Positions 43,555-55,726 of a stretch of 64,000 nt of DNA are shown piece by piece. The stretch covers positions 1,860,001-1,924,000 of the forward strand of contig JANATF010000005.1 of NCBI GenBank assembly GCA_029449245.1, read 5' to 3'. Within the stretch, counting starts at the first letter, position 1. Each line of letters starts with the position of its first letter. Origin of the DNA: Mortierella alpina. Its lineage: Eukaryota; Mortierellomycota; Mortierellomycetes; Mortierellales; Mortierellaceae. The notes beneath the pieces were generated by a model, which searched no databases, was not told the DNA's origin, and worked only from the letters and a program-made list of their open reading frames with translations. A program made the position numbers and the translations under genes.

Positions 43555-44771
43555 GGACTATTTTTGAGAGCGGTGCAAGTTATGGACGGGACGAGAACAA
43601 GAAAACTAACACTTCCCTATACTTCTTGAATTAACTGGCGCAGTGAGCATTACTAGAGGTTCTACCATGAACAAAGACGGAGGACTTTCTTTCTTTCACC
43701 AAGGCTCAGAGTAGACGAGCATGATGGACGGATGGTAGATTCTAGACGGGACTCTGGGAGGCGCATCGCGCTTCCATGCATTTTTTTTCTTCCTTTTCCA
43801 TTTCGAGCCACTCCGAGTTGCGTTCGACCAGCATCCACACATGTCTTCAACTCGACCCCATTTCATACATGATCCAAGTAGGGATACATCCAGAATCTTA
43901 TCCAATGCGGTCCTATCGCATAGCGCATTCCAAACACGGAACACAGGTCCTTCTTCAAGCATAGCTTTATTCATAACGCGACTATGTTTTCATACCATAA
44001 ACACATTCGTAAAACCCAGCTCGAGCCAGTCCTCAGCAGTGAGGAGGCTCTTTGTAAAACGTCAACTTCTGCAGACGAGAATCCTGCAAATGGCTCATAA
44101 AGATCGTAAGCCCGGCTGGATGAAGCAAGCCGAAAGTGTGCAGTAGCATGCGTGCCTGGCACGTGTGGAGGGTGCAAAATTGGTTTCAAGCGGCAAAGCC
44201 CATGGCGCCGCCATAGCATTTTTTTTTCTTTCGCCCTTTGCCACCGACGAGAAGAGGACCCTGACCTCACACCGCGCATCTTACCTCATTCTTCCTCCTC
44301 TCCATCCCAAACCACAAAACAGCATCCGCAGTTGCATCGATATTCCATCCACGCACTCGACATCGACATTCAGCAGGTAAGCGAGCTAGCACATGCTAGA
44401 TTCAGGAACGGTCGTTGTACAATTGACACGCAAATGTGCCAATCTGCGCAACAACGTGTTTAGACACAACCTCCGTAGACTGTTCAGGCACGAGGAGTAC
44501 ATACTGCGAAATACTAAAGAAACTGTGCGGTCTAATTCCAAAAGTGATGCGACTTCACCACGCCTCTTGAGGATGACCTACCGACAGACAGCATGAATAT
44601 GTCCGCTTCCCTAACACGTCTTCTTTCGTGCACCTTTCTAGTAGAAACATTATCGGCCCAAAGAAGACAAACCCGCAACACATCCTGAACTGTATCCTGC
44701 CCGTAACAACTACAAAAGCAGCCTAGTGTTCCTTCTACGTACCCACCTAAATTCATCACCCCCATCTTATC
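43555..44771. other. Intergenic region between DUF202 and DUF4442 genes
   Basis: About 1.2 kb. Small open frames have no motif. A GTAAGC donor-like site at about 44376 after a CA-rich stretch hints at a leader intron for the next gene, but no acceptor could be fixed. Otherwise nothing seen. Confidence 0.4.
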
Positions 44772-45749
44772 ATGAGCCTCGCCCTCGTCGGCCTAGCGGC
44801 CATCATCGTCGTCACAAGTATAAACGTCTTCACCAACATGATGACCGAGAAACTCGGCACACTGCGGGATCCCATGGAGATCTGGGAAGCGCTCAACACT
44901 GGCGGACTCTTGCCTATCCGTCTTAAGGCCTGGATCTTTTCCACGATCGTAGGCTACGCCATCCCGTACTCGAGGACCATCAACTTTCGAATCACAGAGT
45001 TGCGCAAAGGAAGGGCTTATGGTGTCATGAAGGTATTACACGAAATTGAACACCCAACATCCCAACAATTCACAATCCGGTGGTTCTCCTGCTGATCCAT
45101 TGCAGCTGCTTGAAAGAAAAGGAGAGGGGGAGGGGGGGAGGAAAGTGGTATTGTGTGCAGATAGACGATTAGCCACTTCAGTCCGATCACAAGAAGCACG
45201 ATAGGGTTGTTAATCATGGATAATTTTGGCGCAATCACTCTGACAATCTTTGTTTTTTTTTCTTTTTGTCCGACCTTTGGGTGATAGGAGACGAGAATGA
45301 TCTCCAACCCCTTTCGATGTGTGCATGCGGCGGCGCTCATCACCTTTGGGGAGACAGTTGGCACTCTAGCCCTCTTTACGCTTTTCGGAAAGCACGATCG
45401 TGCTATTCTCACCAATATCAGTGCGGAGGTAATTGTCGTTGCTGCAATGGCTTGTTAGTGTCTTCATGCATAGCATACAGAGCATGCATGGATGGATGAA
45501 TGTCAGGACAAAAAAAAAAAAGGCTCACTAAAATGGTCGCTCTCTTCAAACCAATATAATCACCCTCTTGCTCACTTACAGTATGTCAAGATCTCGCGTG
45601 GGCTGTTGACGGCGAGCTCAATAGTACCGCCCATCAAGGACAGGGAAGCAACGGAAGCAGTAACCTTCGTCTTGATCAAGAACGCGTCTTTTGAAACGGT
45701 CTCCAAGCTGACGCTGACATGGAAACTGGATTTGAAGGACAATGAATAA
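44772..45749 (+). CDS. DUF4442 hotdog-fold protein (thioesterase-like)
   Basis: Exons 44772-45032, 45288-45428 and 45582-45749 give 189 residues in phase. Seen: a hydrophobic N-terminal segment (ALVGLAAIIVVTSINVF) that may be a membrane anchor, then KAWIFSTIVGYAIPYSRTINFRITELRKGRAYGVMK, NPFRCVHAAALITFGETVGTLALF, NISAEYVKISRGLLTASS and a C-terminal strand KLTLTWKLDL. The NP(F)R..HAAAL..LGE pattern is that of DUF4442, a hotdog domain related to acyl-CoA thioesterases; S. pombe has a similar protein (UPF0644). Activity and substrate unknown. The middle exon is short and bordered by two introns with good consensus. The leader may hold another intron. Confidence 0.85.
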
Positions 45750-46049
45750 CAAGGGTGGCTGTACGCGACGCCCACCACGAACGCCCACAATGACCCCCCC
45801 CCCAGTAACAACAACAACAACTTTCTGCTCATGACTTGATACATACCACTTCTTCATTTCAGACATCATTTTTTGCATGCGTTTTGAAATCATACCCTTC
45901 TTGCATGCATGCTTACGAGAACATCACAAACACATCCTCCATGAACGCCGAAAAATGAATAAAAACAACAATGATTCCCCTTGCATTTAATATATTCTCT
46001 TTGCATTTATAATATGAATTCTATCAACAGATACGCATTTGCTCCAAAA

Positions 46050-47999
46050 TTATGCGTGTGGGGTCGTGGGAGCCAGGGCGCTGGCAGGGTAAAAGTAGAT
46101 TGCGATAGCAATGATCACATAGGTGCTCAGTAACATGACGCCCTCCAGCCAGTTGGACTCTCCGTCCTGGATCAGGTAGTTAACAATCAGGACGGAGACA
46201 AAGAGCACACAGGTCTCGAAGGTGTTGAAGAAGAGGGTCATGTGGTGTCCCGAGATCCATCCGATGATGACCATCAGGGGTGTGACAAACAACGCGATCT
46301 GCATGGACGATCCAATGGCGACACCAATCGCCAAATCCATCTTGTTCTTCATCGCTACAGACACTGCAGTGACGTGCTCGGCCGCGTTACCGACAATGGG
46401 CAGCAAAATGAGACCGATGAACGTGGGGCTGAGGTTCCATGCATGCGATAGACCCTCAATGGAGCCGACCAAGAACTCGGCGCAGATCGCGACAACGACG
46501 GTCACTGCGACCAAGAGAACAATGCTCAACCACAGGGGCAAGACGGGCTCTTCCTGCTCCTCGGCTGACGTGGCATAAAGATGAGTGTGCGTCTTGAGCT
46601 GGAAGACCAGGTACAAAATGTAGACAACCAAGAGCACAATCGACGTTCCATAAGACAAATGCTGAATGTTGGCTGTCTGATCCACTTCCGTCGCGGTGGC
46701 ATGGAATGCGGCAGGGATCAGGAGCGAAAGGCAAGAGAGTGAGAGCAGCGAGGCTGAAGTCTGAGCTGCAGTCTGGTTGAATGTCTGCGATGAGTATTTG
46801 AATCCTCCGCAGACAAAACAGAACCCGAGCACCTAAGAGGGGGGAGACGGAGACGAGAGAGTTGGAGGGTGGGCGTGTCGTCCGAATATGCAAATATTTA
46901 GTACAATGATCAAATGAAGAGACCCTAATCATGATTTGAACAAGTTTTGTACACACTTATTACCAGCAACAGGTTGGAGAGAACGGAGCCGAGAACGGAT
47001 GCCTGGACAACGTCAATCTTGTCCTCTTTGAGGGCAAAGATGGCCAGGATCAATTCGACAGCATTGCCGAACGATGCATTCAGCAGGGCGCCAAGGTTCT
47101 AATATCGGACCAACGGAGAGGGCGTTAGATTAAGCGGCAAGGGGACGAAGATACTATTAAAAAAAACCGACACTCGCTCCAAGACCGGAGCAAGCCCATG
47201 GGTTTCATTTGCTTCAGCGGCTCTCCTTTTCGCTAGTGGATTGCTGAGGGATACATACCTCGCCCAGTCGTAATGCAATTTCCTCAGTCGCATAACCAAG
47301 CACTAGGAAGCCGAGAGGAGACAGTAGTCAAGAGAAAAGAGACAGAATGTTAGCTCAGCATCTTGAGAGAAAAGTGTAGAGTTTAAGGTCCCATCGCAGG
47401 TGTCCTGCTTCGGGGTGAAACACACACGTTTTGCGGGAGCACAGCTGCCGAATGGTCATTTGGGATTATGGAACACTCAGCCCCTGTCGCACAGTACGAA
47501 AGATACTCTGAACCTTCAGCTTGCCTTGCTCCGTAGAGACAAAACAGCGAGGTATGGTGCTACCAGATCCTCTTAGCATGTTGAACTGCCAGTAGCCTGT
47601 GTCCATAGTGCCAAACGGCTGATACTTACATTTCGCTAAAGGCACAATGGCAATGAAGTTCAAAAGAAACACTGCCACATCGGGCCAGTGGAGTGCATGG
47701 GCAACTATGCCGATGGGGATGAACACCAGCAGTACGTTGATCTTGGTCGCAAAGAGCACAGTCTTGAGGCACTGCAAAATGGTCAGCTTCTCAGCAGAGG
47801 TCTCACGGCCGAGAATGGGATTCTCATCGGGAAGAGTTGCGCGGAGGGATCTCTCTGAGCGAATGGTGACCTTGCGCTGGGGTCTGTCTGTAAATGGAAC
47901 GGCGTCTTGATTGCCGCTCAAGGATGCGGGTCTGCTGGAGTACTGAGGAATCTCGGTAACCCCCATGGTCGGTTCGGGCTTGTTGTGGACGCTGCTCAT
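46050..47999 (-). CDS. VCX1: Vacuolar Ca2+/H+ exchanger, VCX1/CAX type
   Basis: Exons 47999-47630, 47302-47259, 47098-46964 and 46832-46050 join to 443 residues. Family role: low-affinity, high-capacity Ca2+/H+ exchange that loads the vacuole. Seen: an N-terminal cytosolic tail of about 75 residues; hydrophobic helices ([47 protein letters not shown]); the alpha-1 repeat [21 protein letters not shown] (the GNxxE motif); an acidic loop (SAEEQEEPV); and the alpha-2 repeat [43 protein letters not shown]. Both catalytic GNA(V/A)E motifs are intact. The second exon is only 44 bp, bounded by clear splice sites. The ATG at 47999 is followed by [13 protein letters not shown]; a second in-frame Met follows soon after. 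Confidence 0.95.
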
Positions 48000-48389
48000 G
48001 TGGGTTGTGGGGGTTTGGGGGTTGGGGGTGGGGGGTGGGATGGTCAGAGGTGATGGCTCAGGACACAATGTATGCTGTCAGGAATTCTGAGAAGCGAGTT
48101 CGGCGTGAGAATGGAGAGACGGCGTGGGGCTGAGGGAGTGACGGAGAGGGGGAGGTGAAAGGGAACGGATACCGGGAAAGGAGAACAGTTATCAATGAAG
48201 GCAGGTGGGAAGGAAACAAAGAAAGGGAGGGCCAGGAGATACCGCATGTGTGGTATCAACACTAATTATGTTATGAGCCGTGTCCTCTCGGGGCGATGAA
48301 CCCGATACACACAATAGACTAACACACACTGGTGGCCATTTCGGAGAGAGGACAGGGGCAAGTGCTCGCCGACCTCACTTACCACTCTT

Positions 48390-48440
48390 GCAAGGCAAGG
48401 CAAAAGGCAAGGCAAGGCAAGACTAGGCAAGGCAGGCAAG
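48390..48440. repeat. GGCAA-type pentanucleotide tandem repeat
   Basis: About eight imperfect GGCAA/GGCAAG units in the upstream region of the exchanger gene. Confidence 0.8.
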
Positions 48441-49348
48441 GGGTCGGCTGAGTTGGTACTCCTCCGTATCGGAGGGTGCTTGCCCGCGCCGTCTCGCGAG
48501 CAGGGAGGGCAGCCTTTGTCTTTCTCGCCGTGTGTCCCTTTGGACTTGCTCAGCCATATCAAGCAGGGATATCTAAAAAAAAAGTCCAAGAACCCTAAAA
48601 CAGGCCGAGAACGCTGGTGCTAGGCCTTTAATTGCTAGTTCAAGCACAAATATGTCCAAATGGCCTCGCTCTTCCAATCAATGGAGGACGCTGGCGCGCT
48701 ACAACGGAGTTGTGGTCTCCTCAGCAACCTTACCTGCCAAAGTGCTGTAAATATTAGACAGGGGCACTCTTTCACGCTCAGCTGCGAGAGCGTGCTCAAG
48801 AAGAGAAGATTCCTGCCATTCTTTTGGATTTCCTCTCCCCTCCTGAAGGGCAAAAGTCCAAAAACAACAGGCTCCTAAAGTGCAGTTGTTTACGACCATC
48901 AACATCACACAACACGTTCATGTCGAACCTAACTCCTTGCTTCACCCTGCCTCGACCCATCCAAGCGCAGTAAGCATGGTTCTCCCGCTGGCGACATATT
49001 TGTGAACTTGACTCTACGTTCACCTCGTGCTCAAAGTTGTTGTTACTACTCGAAAATGCCCCACAGGGACAGGTCGCCATCGAAATTCATCATTGAAAGA
49101 GTTCGTGGGTAATTGGACAGACTTGAGGCGTTGAAGCCTCGTCTAGGATGACGGAGCTCATCCAACTACTAGCATGGCGGCTTGATTGCTTTGGCGATCA
49201 TCATAATCCTACCACTACCACTCTGATGATGTCATGTTAAATGTCAAGTGTTGATTTATGATAATGATGACGATGTGTAAGAAGTGGTTACCAGGGAAAA
49301 GGTCATCCTCGAAGCGCGTTTCTACCTGTCGCTCGCTATTTGCATAGG

Positions 49349-49356
49349 TATAAAAG
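49349..49356 (+). promoter_or_regulatory. TATA box before the His-rich gene
   Basis: TATAAAAG about 87 bp upstream of the ATG at 49443, with an ATTTGCAT-type octamer just before it. This is one of the clearest TATA elements in the window, which suggests a strongly regulated or inducible gene. Confidence 0.55.
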
Positions 49357-49442
49357 GAGCCGGCATCTCACCTTTCATTCACCAAGCACACAACTACATT
49401 CTCAACACTACAACCTCGTACAAAGCAACCAAAACTCACATC

Positions 49443-50141
49443 ATGACCCACCACACCGAGACCTCCACCCAGAAGCCTTCCGCAGTCGAGACTCTTAAGG
49501 ACAAGGCCACTAACTTGGTCAACAAGGTCACCGGCAAGTCCCACGGCCACGACAACGCCACCCATACCCACACCGAGCCTCTGGACCAGCACAAGCACAA
49601 TCCTGCGGCAGCCACCACGGGCACCCAACAGGATCATCAACACACCCCCACAACAGCCACCACGGGCACCCATCAGGATCATCACCACACTTCCGCCACG
49701 GCTACCTCCACTGAGCATGACAAGCACAACACCGAGCATGGAAAGGTCAACCCAAGCGCGTTCTTGACCTCTGTCCGCCTCCCAGATGCCCCTGCCTCGA
49801 CTAGCAGTGCAGGTGCCCCCGCCCCTGCCCTTGCCCTTGCCCTTGCCCATGCCCCTGCCCCTGCCCCTGCCGCCGCGAATGTGCCTGTACCTAGCGCCGT
49901 CCACGATCCTAGCCATCCCCATGGCCACGCTGTTGGACACACCGAGGCGATCGGTTCACACATCCCCACACATGCCCATAATGCCGCCGCGACTGCTGCC
50001 GGCATCGCTCCTTCGGCAGTTGGACACGAGAACGGTCACCACAAGGTCGATGATCCTCAGCATGAAATTACCTCACGCCTTGTCGGCGACGGTCGTGACC
50101 CCAACAACCTTGAGAGTGCTCACATCAAGCCCACCATGTAA
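49443..50141 (+). CDS. Small His/Ala/Thr-rich hydrophilic protein, function unknown
   Basis: Intronless, 232 residues, start MTHHTETSTQKPSAVETLKDK. The N-terminus includes an amphipathic LEA-like helix (ETLKDKATNLVNKVTGKSHG). The centre has three imperfect repeats of TTGT(Q/H)QDH(Q/H)HT type, then an Ala-Pro/Ala-Leu block (APAPALALALAHAPAPAPAAA), then another His-rich part ending SRLVGDGRDPNNLESAHIKPTM. No enzyme domain or signal peptide. The His pairs could bind metal ions, and the LEA-like start suggests a stress or desiccation protein; both are inference. The TATA box and a poly-A run right after the stop fit an abundant transcript. An alternative upstream start (49284) is less likely because it would need translation across the TATA region. 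Confidence 0.75.
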   Translation: MTHHTETSTQKPSAVETLKDKATNLVNKVTGKSHGHDNATHTHTEPLDQHKHNPAAATTGTQQDHQHTPTTATTGTHQDHHHTSATATSTEHDKHNTEHGKVNPSAFLTSVRLPDAPASTSSAGAPAPALALALAHAPAPAPAAANVPVPSAVHDPSHPHGHAVGHTEAIGSHIPTHAHNAAATAAGIAPSAVGHENGHHKVDDPQHEITSRLVGDGRDPNNLESAHIKPTM

Positions 50142-50282
50142 AAAAAAAAAAAAAAAGAAAACCCTGTACACTTACACCTTTAATGTAGCGAATCTGTAAT
50201 AAATTCTCTCAAACGACCGAAAATCTCTGAACGCGCGCAATTGCATTTGTCATGAAGAGCGCTGTGGTGTCGCAGTCTCTTC

Positions 50283-52005
50283 TTAAACCAAATGAATCAC
50301 GCCGTGGTCCTGCTCGGTTTGTACAGAGGCAAGCTCTGAGGGCTTGGAGCATCGTGCCTGTGCCAATGCGAGCTCGACTTCTTGAATAGCATTGACAAAT
50401 GCCGCGATGGATTCTCCTCCATGAAGAAATCCATACCCTAGACAGACCACCCATGCTGAACCAAGCATGCTTAGCACCAAAGAATGGGCGACGATCCTCC
50501 AACGCGGAACTGACTGCCAGTCCATGGACAGTGGGGGCAGTATCCACAGTGCTAGAGTCGCACATGCCAGCAAAGGCGATACCAGCATCGTCATTCTCCT
50601 GGACCTAGTCTTCATTCTAGTCGAATACTGCTGCAGCACCACCAACACTTGCCCCAGCAACTCCTCATGAGCCTCCCCGATCCTGAACCCGCTGGCGGCG
50701 CACAACAACGATTTCGCCCCTCTTGCCTCTTCAGCAGTCAATCTGGACGTGGCGCCGGCGTCATTACGCGCGCGCCTCACGTCAAAAATCGCGTGCACGC
50801 CAAAATGATCGCTCATGTGCAAGAACGCGTATTTTGTTCTGCAGGTCGCCACGGTCCGTTCCTGAAGCACCACTTGGACACTGGAGCATTCCATCGCCGT
50901 GCTCCTCTTGTACAAGATATAATCGAGTCGCTCGCCCACAGGATCTCCAGTGAGCGCGTTCTTCCATTTAGAATGGCTTGTCCAGCTGTTCAATGGGGTA
51001 TCGCAAGTGATGCCGAGGAGTGTCTGGCTCTGCTCAGGGTTGAGTCCCATCAGTGAGGAGTCCACCGGTACAGGATGCAGGCTCTCCCAACTGTCTGTCA
51101 TACCGCCGAACTGCGTGAGCAGCTTGATGACAAGTGTGTTTGGCGCACTGTTCAAATCTCCTAACTGGTGTTTTAACAAACAGTATTGGTCATATCATTA
51201 CCGAATTGTCAGTTGTGAGTGCAATGGTACTTGACAGCACCAAAAAATAAAGATATTAATACACTCATTGTTTACTGTGTACCGCAATGATGTGCCGACC
51301 AAGGGCGCTGGCTGTTCGGAAGAGAGCTGCCATTTCCCAAGCCTGTACCAGTCGACAGCCGAGGTAAGGATCTTGCGTTCCAGCTTCGTGGTAGGTGGCA
51401 TGCAACTGGGATTCAGGAACCAATACAGTGTCAGACAGATATCACTTTTGTTTTCCTCCCGTCTTAATGCGGAAAGGCAAGACACTCTTGGACGCTTACA
51501 TGGGTGTTAAACACCTCAATCTCTCCCACGGTCGGATGGGCCAAGACTACACTTGCACAACCCTTCCCGTCCCACCAATCTCCGCGATGAATAGCCAAAG
51601 GATCACCGTTAAGAGTAAAGCGTCGCAGAGATGTGCTCAGGATGGGGTGCCTTGAGAGCATGACCAGGCCTGACCCAAAGAGCCCGCTCGTCCAATGCTT
51701 CGCGTATGGAAACACGTCCTTAGTCAGGTTCTGAAGGATGAGAAAATCATCATGCGCCCATACCTCCTGCAGGCCCACGATATCATACCCATGAGTAGGG
51801 TCGAGAAGATGTGCCCCAATGGCTCGGATTCTATGCTTCTTATGTCTTGAGTAGAGTCCCCTAGAGCAATGAACCATCTTTCAGCGAACGGCTGCTTCTG
51901 AAAGGACAGAAACGACGCTATAATACAACGTGTGATACTCTCTCTCTTCAATTACCAGCAGTTCAATGTCAACACCGAGATCTGGGTGCGAGTTTGTTCA
52001 TCCAT
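50283..52005 (-). CDS. ISC1: Neutral sphingomyelinase-type phospholipase C (ISC1-like)
   Basis: Exons 52005-51956, 51860-51500, 51405-51283 and 51164-50283 give 471 residues in phase. Family role: hydrolysis of inositol phosphosphingolipids to ceramide at ER and mitochondrial membranes; Mg2+-dependent DNase I fold. Seen: TLNCWGLYSRHKKHR (metal-site Asn), YDIVGLQEVWAHDDF (Glu), SGLFGSGLVMLSRHPI, DWWDGKGCASVVL, EVFNTH, then AWEMAALF and HIIALGDLNS (catalytic Asp-Leu-Asn), VGERLDYILYK and HMSDHFGV (final catalytic Asp-His). Two C-terminal helices (MLVSPLLACATLALWIL; VLSMLGSAWVVCLGYGFL) match the family's membrane anchor. The short first exon was found by joining NCW across the first intron. Confidence 0.94.
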
Positions 52006-52196
52006 TTTCTACTTTTTGATGGGTAAAGCCAAAGGGCGAAGTATGGTGTTGTACTTGGAGTTTGGAAGTCCAAGAAAAAAGAACAGAGTAAAATTAGAGG
52101 GAGAGAGAGAGGGCTTAAACCAAGCGACGCAATCTTTTGTACGCTCATGTGCGTTTCATTTGTTTATTATCGTCGGCGTCCAAAGATTGGTTGACT

Positions 52197-55100
52197 TCAA
52201 AGGCCACCGCGACGCAGACGATCCAGTTCGCGCTTCAAAGCATCGTTTTCCCTCCTTAAACTCTCATTTTCCCGTGCCGTGAGCTGGAGCTGTCTCTCAA
52301 GAGCGCTGACAGGGCTCTGTCCAGCCTCCTGTCGATGAATGGATCCGCTTGCGGGTACGCCAGTTACGCCAGTTACGCCAGCTCCTGCACTCGAGTCCAA
52401 AATACCCATAGCCTGGGATTTGGTGACGGAGGTTGGAAGAGGGAGGGCCGCAGGGTGAACAGCAACACCGCCAGTCTGTTTGATCCCAAGTCCTGCAAAC
52501 AATTCGGCGAGAATGGCTCGCTGCTGCTCGTTCTGTCGGTAAAGGGTGTCCAAGTGGGCATAAACAGAATGGACGCCCTGGGCTTCGATCATAGCTGCCT
52601 GTCCGCGCAACAATGATCCAGAGGGCGATGTGTTGGGTGTTGTATGGGTTGATCCAGCTGTGTCCGCTGCTACATGTCACGGCAGGAAAAAAAGCGATTC
52701 GAATAGGTCAATTGGCAGTAACAGGACGCACCTAGGTCAAAATGGCGTTTACTGCAATATTTTCATTTCTTTACCCATCTCAAAATTACCTAGTTCTCCA
52801 GATCGACCCTCAACGCTAGACACCTGAAAGCGACTCTTCTTGCTCTGAGAGGGGTTTGGGGTGCCCACGGATGAAGTCAGGGCCTCTTGAGGCGAATGGC
52901 TAGGCTCAACGCTAAACCGTGAAACCCTTGTTGCTGAGCTGTCCCGCGACAGCAACGAATCACCTGGGGCTCTTGACTGAGAAGAATCCCTCGAAAGCTC
53001 CTGGTTGCCAGTCAAGATGGGTGAGCTCAAGCCTGTTCCGTTGGTGGATGTCGAGTTGCCCGAGGACGACCCCGCATGGTTGTGGTGAACTTCGAACCTA
53101 GATTTCCGCTCTATCAAGTACATCATCGGTGAGCAATTACTGTTGTGTAAAAAATGTGATAGCGTTGGTCGCTCGGCTCAGAATGTTCATTTTTGTTACC
53201 TGAAGAGGGGCCAAGCTCCAGCGGTGCACCAATGTGAACGCCATCCAATGCACCATCGACTGGGGATGATGATAGACTGCGCGACGGTGAAAGGAGAGAG
53301 TCGTTGCCCATAGTCTTGAAGCTACCAGGAGAAGGTGATGTGATGCTGAGCGTAGTATCTTTTACGCTAAAGCGTCCTTTACGGACTTCTGGCGCCAAGA
53401 TAGGATCAGCACCATTAGATGAGACACCAAGGCCGTGCAGGCCTTGACCCGCTTGCACCGATCCAGAGTTTGCGTTATAACCCAGAGGGGACGTAGCTGC
53501 CATGTTGGGCGAGAGACTTGGGTCCGCGGCATAGCTTGCAGTAGGTGTGGGTATCGCGGCGCCGACGGAATCTTCAATGACAAATCGAGACTTTTTGATT
53601 GGCTTGTCGCCCGTTTGGCTAGATATTGGTGTTCCGCTTGGCGACATACCGTCTTCAGAATGCATGTCTAGTGATCTGGATTCCATGATGGGCGTGCCAG
53701 CGGCGCCGAGCGAGGGCATCGAGTCCGTAGTGGCGCTCGAGATGGGTCGTTCTGTGGGTTCAAAGGTGACTGTCCGAGGCCGACGAGCTGGTTCAATCTC
53801 TGAAGGCTGGGGCAGTTCGTCCGCGTCGTCGCCATCAAAATCCCAAGAGACGCCTTTCTGAGGGATAGTGGCTTTCTGCGCCGCTTCTATGAGCAATTAA
53901 AAGGGCGCATTAGTTGCTGCAGAATGACGCGCGCATTTGGCTACTAAAAGCAATAAACGGCCGATGTTTACTCTTAGGCGGCCTTTGTTCCAGAGGCGGG
54001 AGATTGTGCAGCAAGCCCGAAACAAGATACGACCTTTTCTTTGCCTGCTTGAAAAAGGAGTGTCCCAACAATTTTTCTGCAGATGGTCTATTAGTGGGCA
54101 TTGCGTAAAAGGCAACAGAAAGAGATAGCTTTAGCATTAGCATTGGTAGAAAGTAATTGCTCTGGGCAACGACTAAGGATGACAGGATGTATTACCTTCG
54201 AGCAGGATCCTTTTGCAAGCAGCAGTCAATCATTTCTTTCAGCAGTTTAGAGTAACGATGCTTGGTCGAATCGCGATCCAGAGTGGGTGGGTCGTTCGAA
54301 AGGGTCAGCATCAAGACCTAATTCATGTACAAAACGCCTCTCTGTAAGCCTTTGACTGCGTACCCACAGAGTCAGACGTGTGTCAACAAATCGTTCATTA
54401 CCTTGATAGGAGGGTATTTGGCAAAGGGTGCATGGCCGGTAGCAAGCTCGATGGCAGTAATTCCAAAACTCCAGATATCCGCCTTGTAGTCATATCCTGC
54501 CTGCTCCATGACCTCTGGCGCCATCCAACAAGGCGTGCCAACAAAGGTTTTCCTCATGCCTCGTCTATCCCCATTCTCCATGAGCGAGGAGGAGACGCCG
54601 AAATCAGCAAGCAATACTGAGCCATCGTCATCCATTAAGAGATTGCCTGCTTTCACATCTCTGAGGAACGGGCGAAAAACAAGTGTCAATGTGATAATCA
54701 GATGGTTAGAGTAAAGTTCCTCTTGAAAAGGTTATCTATGCAGTAGTACATGCAACGGCCCATGCATCCGCATACTAATATATCTCGAACATGTGCGAGG
54801 AATGTACACTCACTCACCTATGGATGTGTCCGTTTTTGTGGAGATAGTCCAACCCTTGTAAAGCCTGCTTCAAAATAGTGGCGATGGAGACTTCATCAAA
54901 GCCATCCGGATAGGCTGTCTTCATGATGTCCAGACACGATCCTGAAGTTCCACAAGAGGACACGGTGTAGGATGCCAGCGAATGGAGGGATATGGAGCAT
55001 ATGCAAAGAGGGGGATATCGCGTCAGCAAAGGCTCAGTCATGCATGAGGACACATGCGTGCTAGAGACCAATGCTCCGCCAAATATAAAAAATAAATCCT

Positions 55101-55726
55101 GTCCCATGCCTTCCCGTTGTGTTCTGCTCCTGAAAAATCAAAAGATGGAGATCTCCCACGGCTGGGCGGGGCCATCGAACTTACCAGCAGAGAGGTATGG
55201 CGTAACGATGTAAAGCTTGCTCTCCGCGACAAACGCTCCGTTGACACGCAGGACGTTCGGATGCTTGCACAGCGCCATGACCTGGGTTTCTCTCCGGAGC
55301 TCATCAATCTGGTTCCGTTCAAACATATCGAGGTCGATAACCTTGATGGCAACGCGCTTGTTCAAGGGCTTATAGTAGGCGTTGTAGACAACCGCCGAGG
55401 AACCATATCCTGTGATTGGAGCAAAGAGGCAAAAGGTTGCCAACGAAGTACAAGGTTAGAGCAAATATCTAGGCACGGAGCGGCACATGGCATGCGTGTC
55501 AGGCCAAACAGATAAACAGCCCACGCTACGACAAAAAGTATCGTGTCGTGTTTGTACCGATGGGGAGACGGATGTCATAATCCTCAGGATTGTTGGAGAA
55601 TGCATCGTCATGCAGTCCTACGGCGACTGGGGTCACGCTCGCGACTGGGGAGGTGGGGATGTAGCCGGATCCACTGTTGATGCTGCTGGGTCGCTTGATG
55701 GACCCAGTCGATGAGATGCGTTCCAT
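52197..55726 (-). CDS. STE20-family protein kinase, FRAY/OSR1-like, with RFx(V/I) motifs
   Basis: ATG 55726 ([15 protein letters not shown]). Exons 55726-55558, 55409-55185, about 54943-54835, then about 54665-54410, 54318-54200, and further ones to 52197. Kinase motifs: Gly loop [21 protein letters not shown] (Lys), [57 protein letters not shown]. This matches the STE20 group nearest OSR1/SPAK/Fray. The C-terminal half is disordered and carries five R-F-x-(V/I) motifs, then a coiled coil ([21 protein letters not shown]). No CCT docking domain is visible. In animals RFxV motifs are what the CCT domain binds. Role probably osmotic or stress signalling by analogy. Some internal exon borders are approximate. 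Confidence 0.87.

Larger units (their letters stand above)
48000..49442. promoter_or_regulatory. Divergent intergenic region between VCX1 and His-rich gene
   Basis: About 1.44 kb. The stretch nearest VCX1 is G/A-rich on the plus strand (pyrimidine-rich leader on the coding strand). A CAAGG/GGCAA pentamer repeat lies at about 48390-48440. Near 49349-49356 there is a clear TATAAAAG about 87 bp before the His-rich gene start. No other gene recognised; the open frames at 48660-49080 have no motif. Confidence 0.5.
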
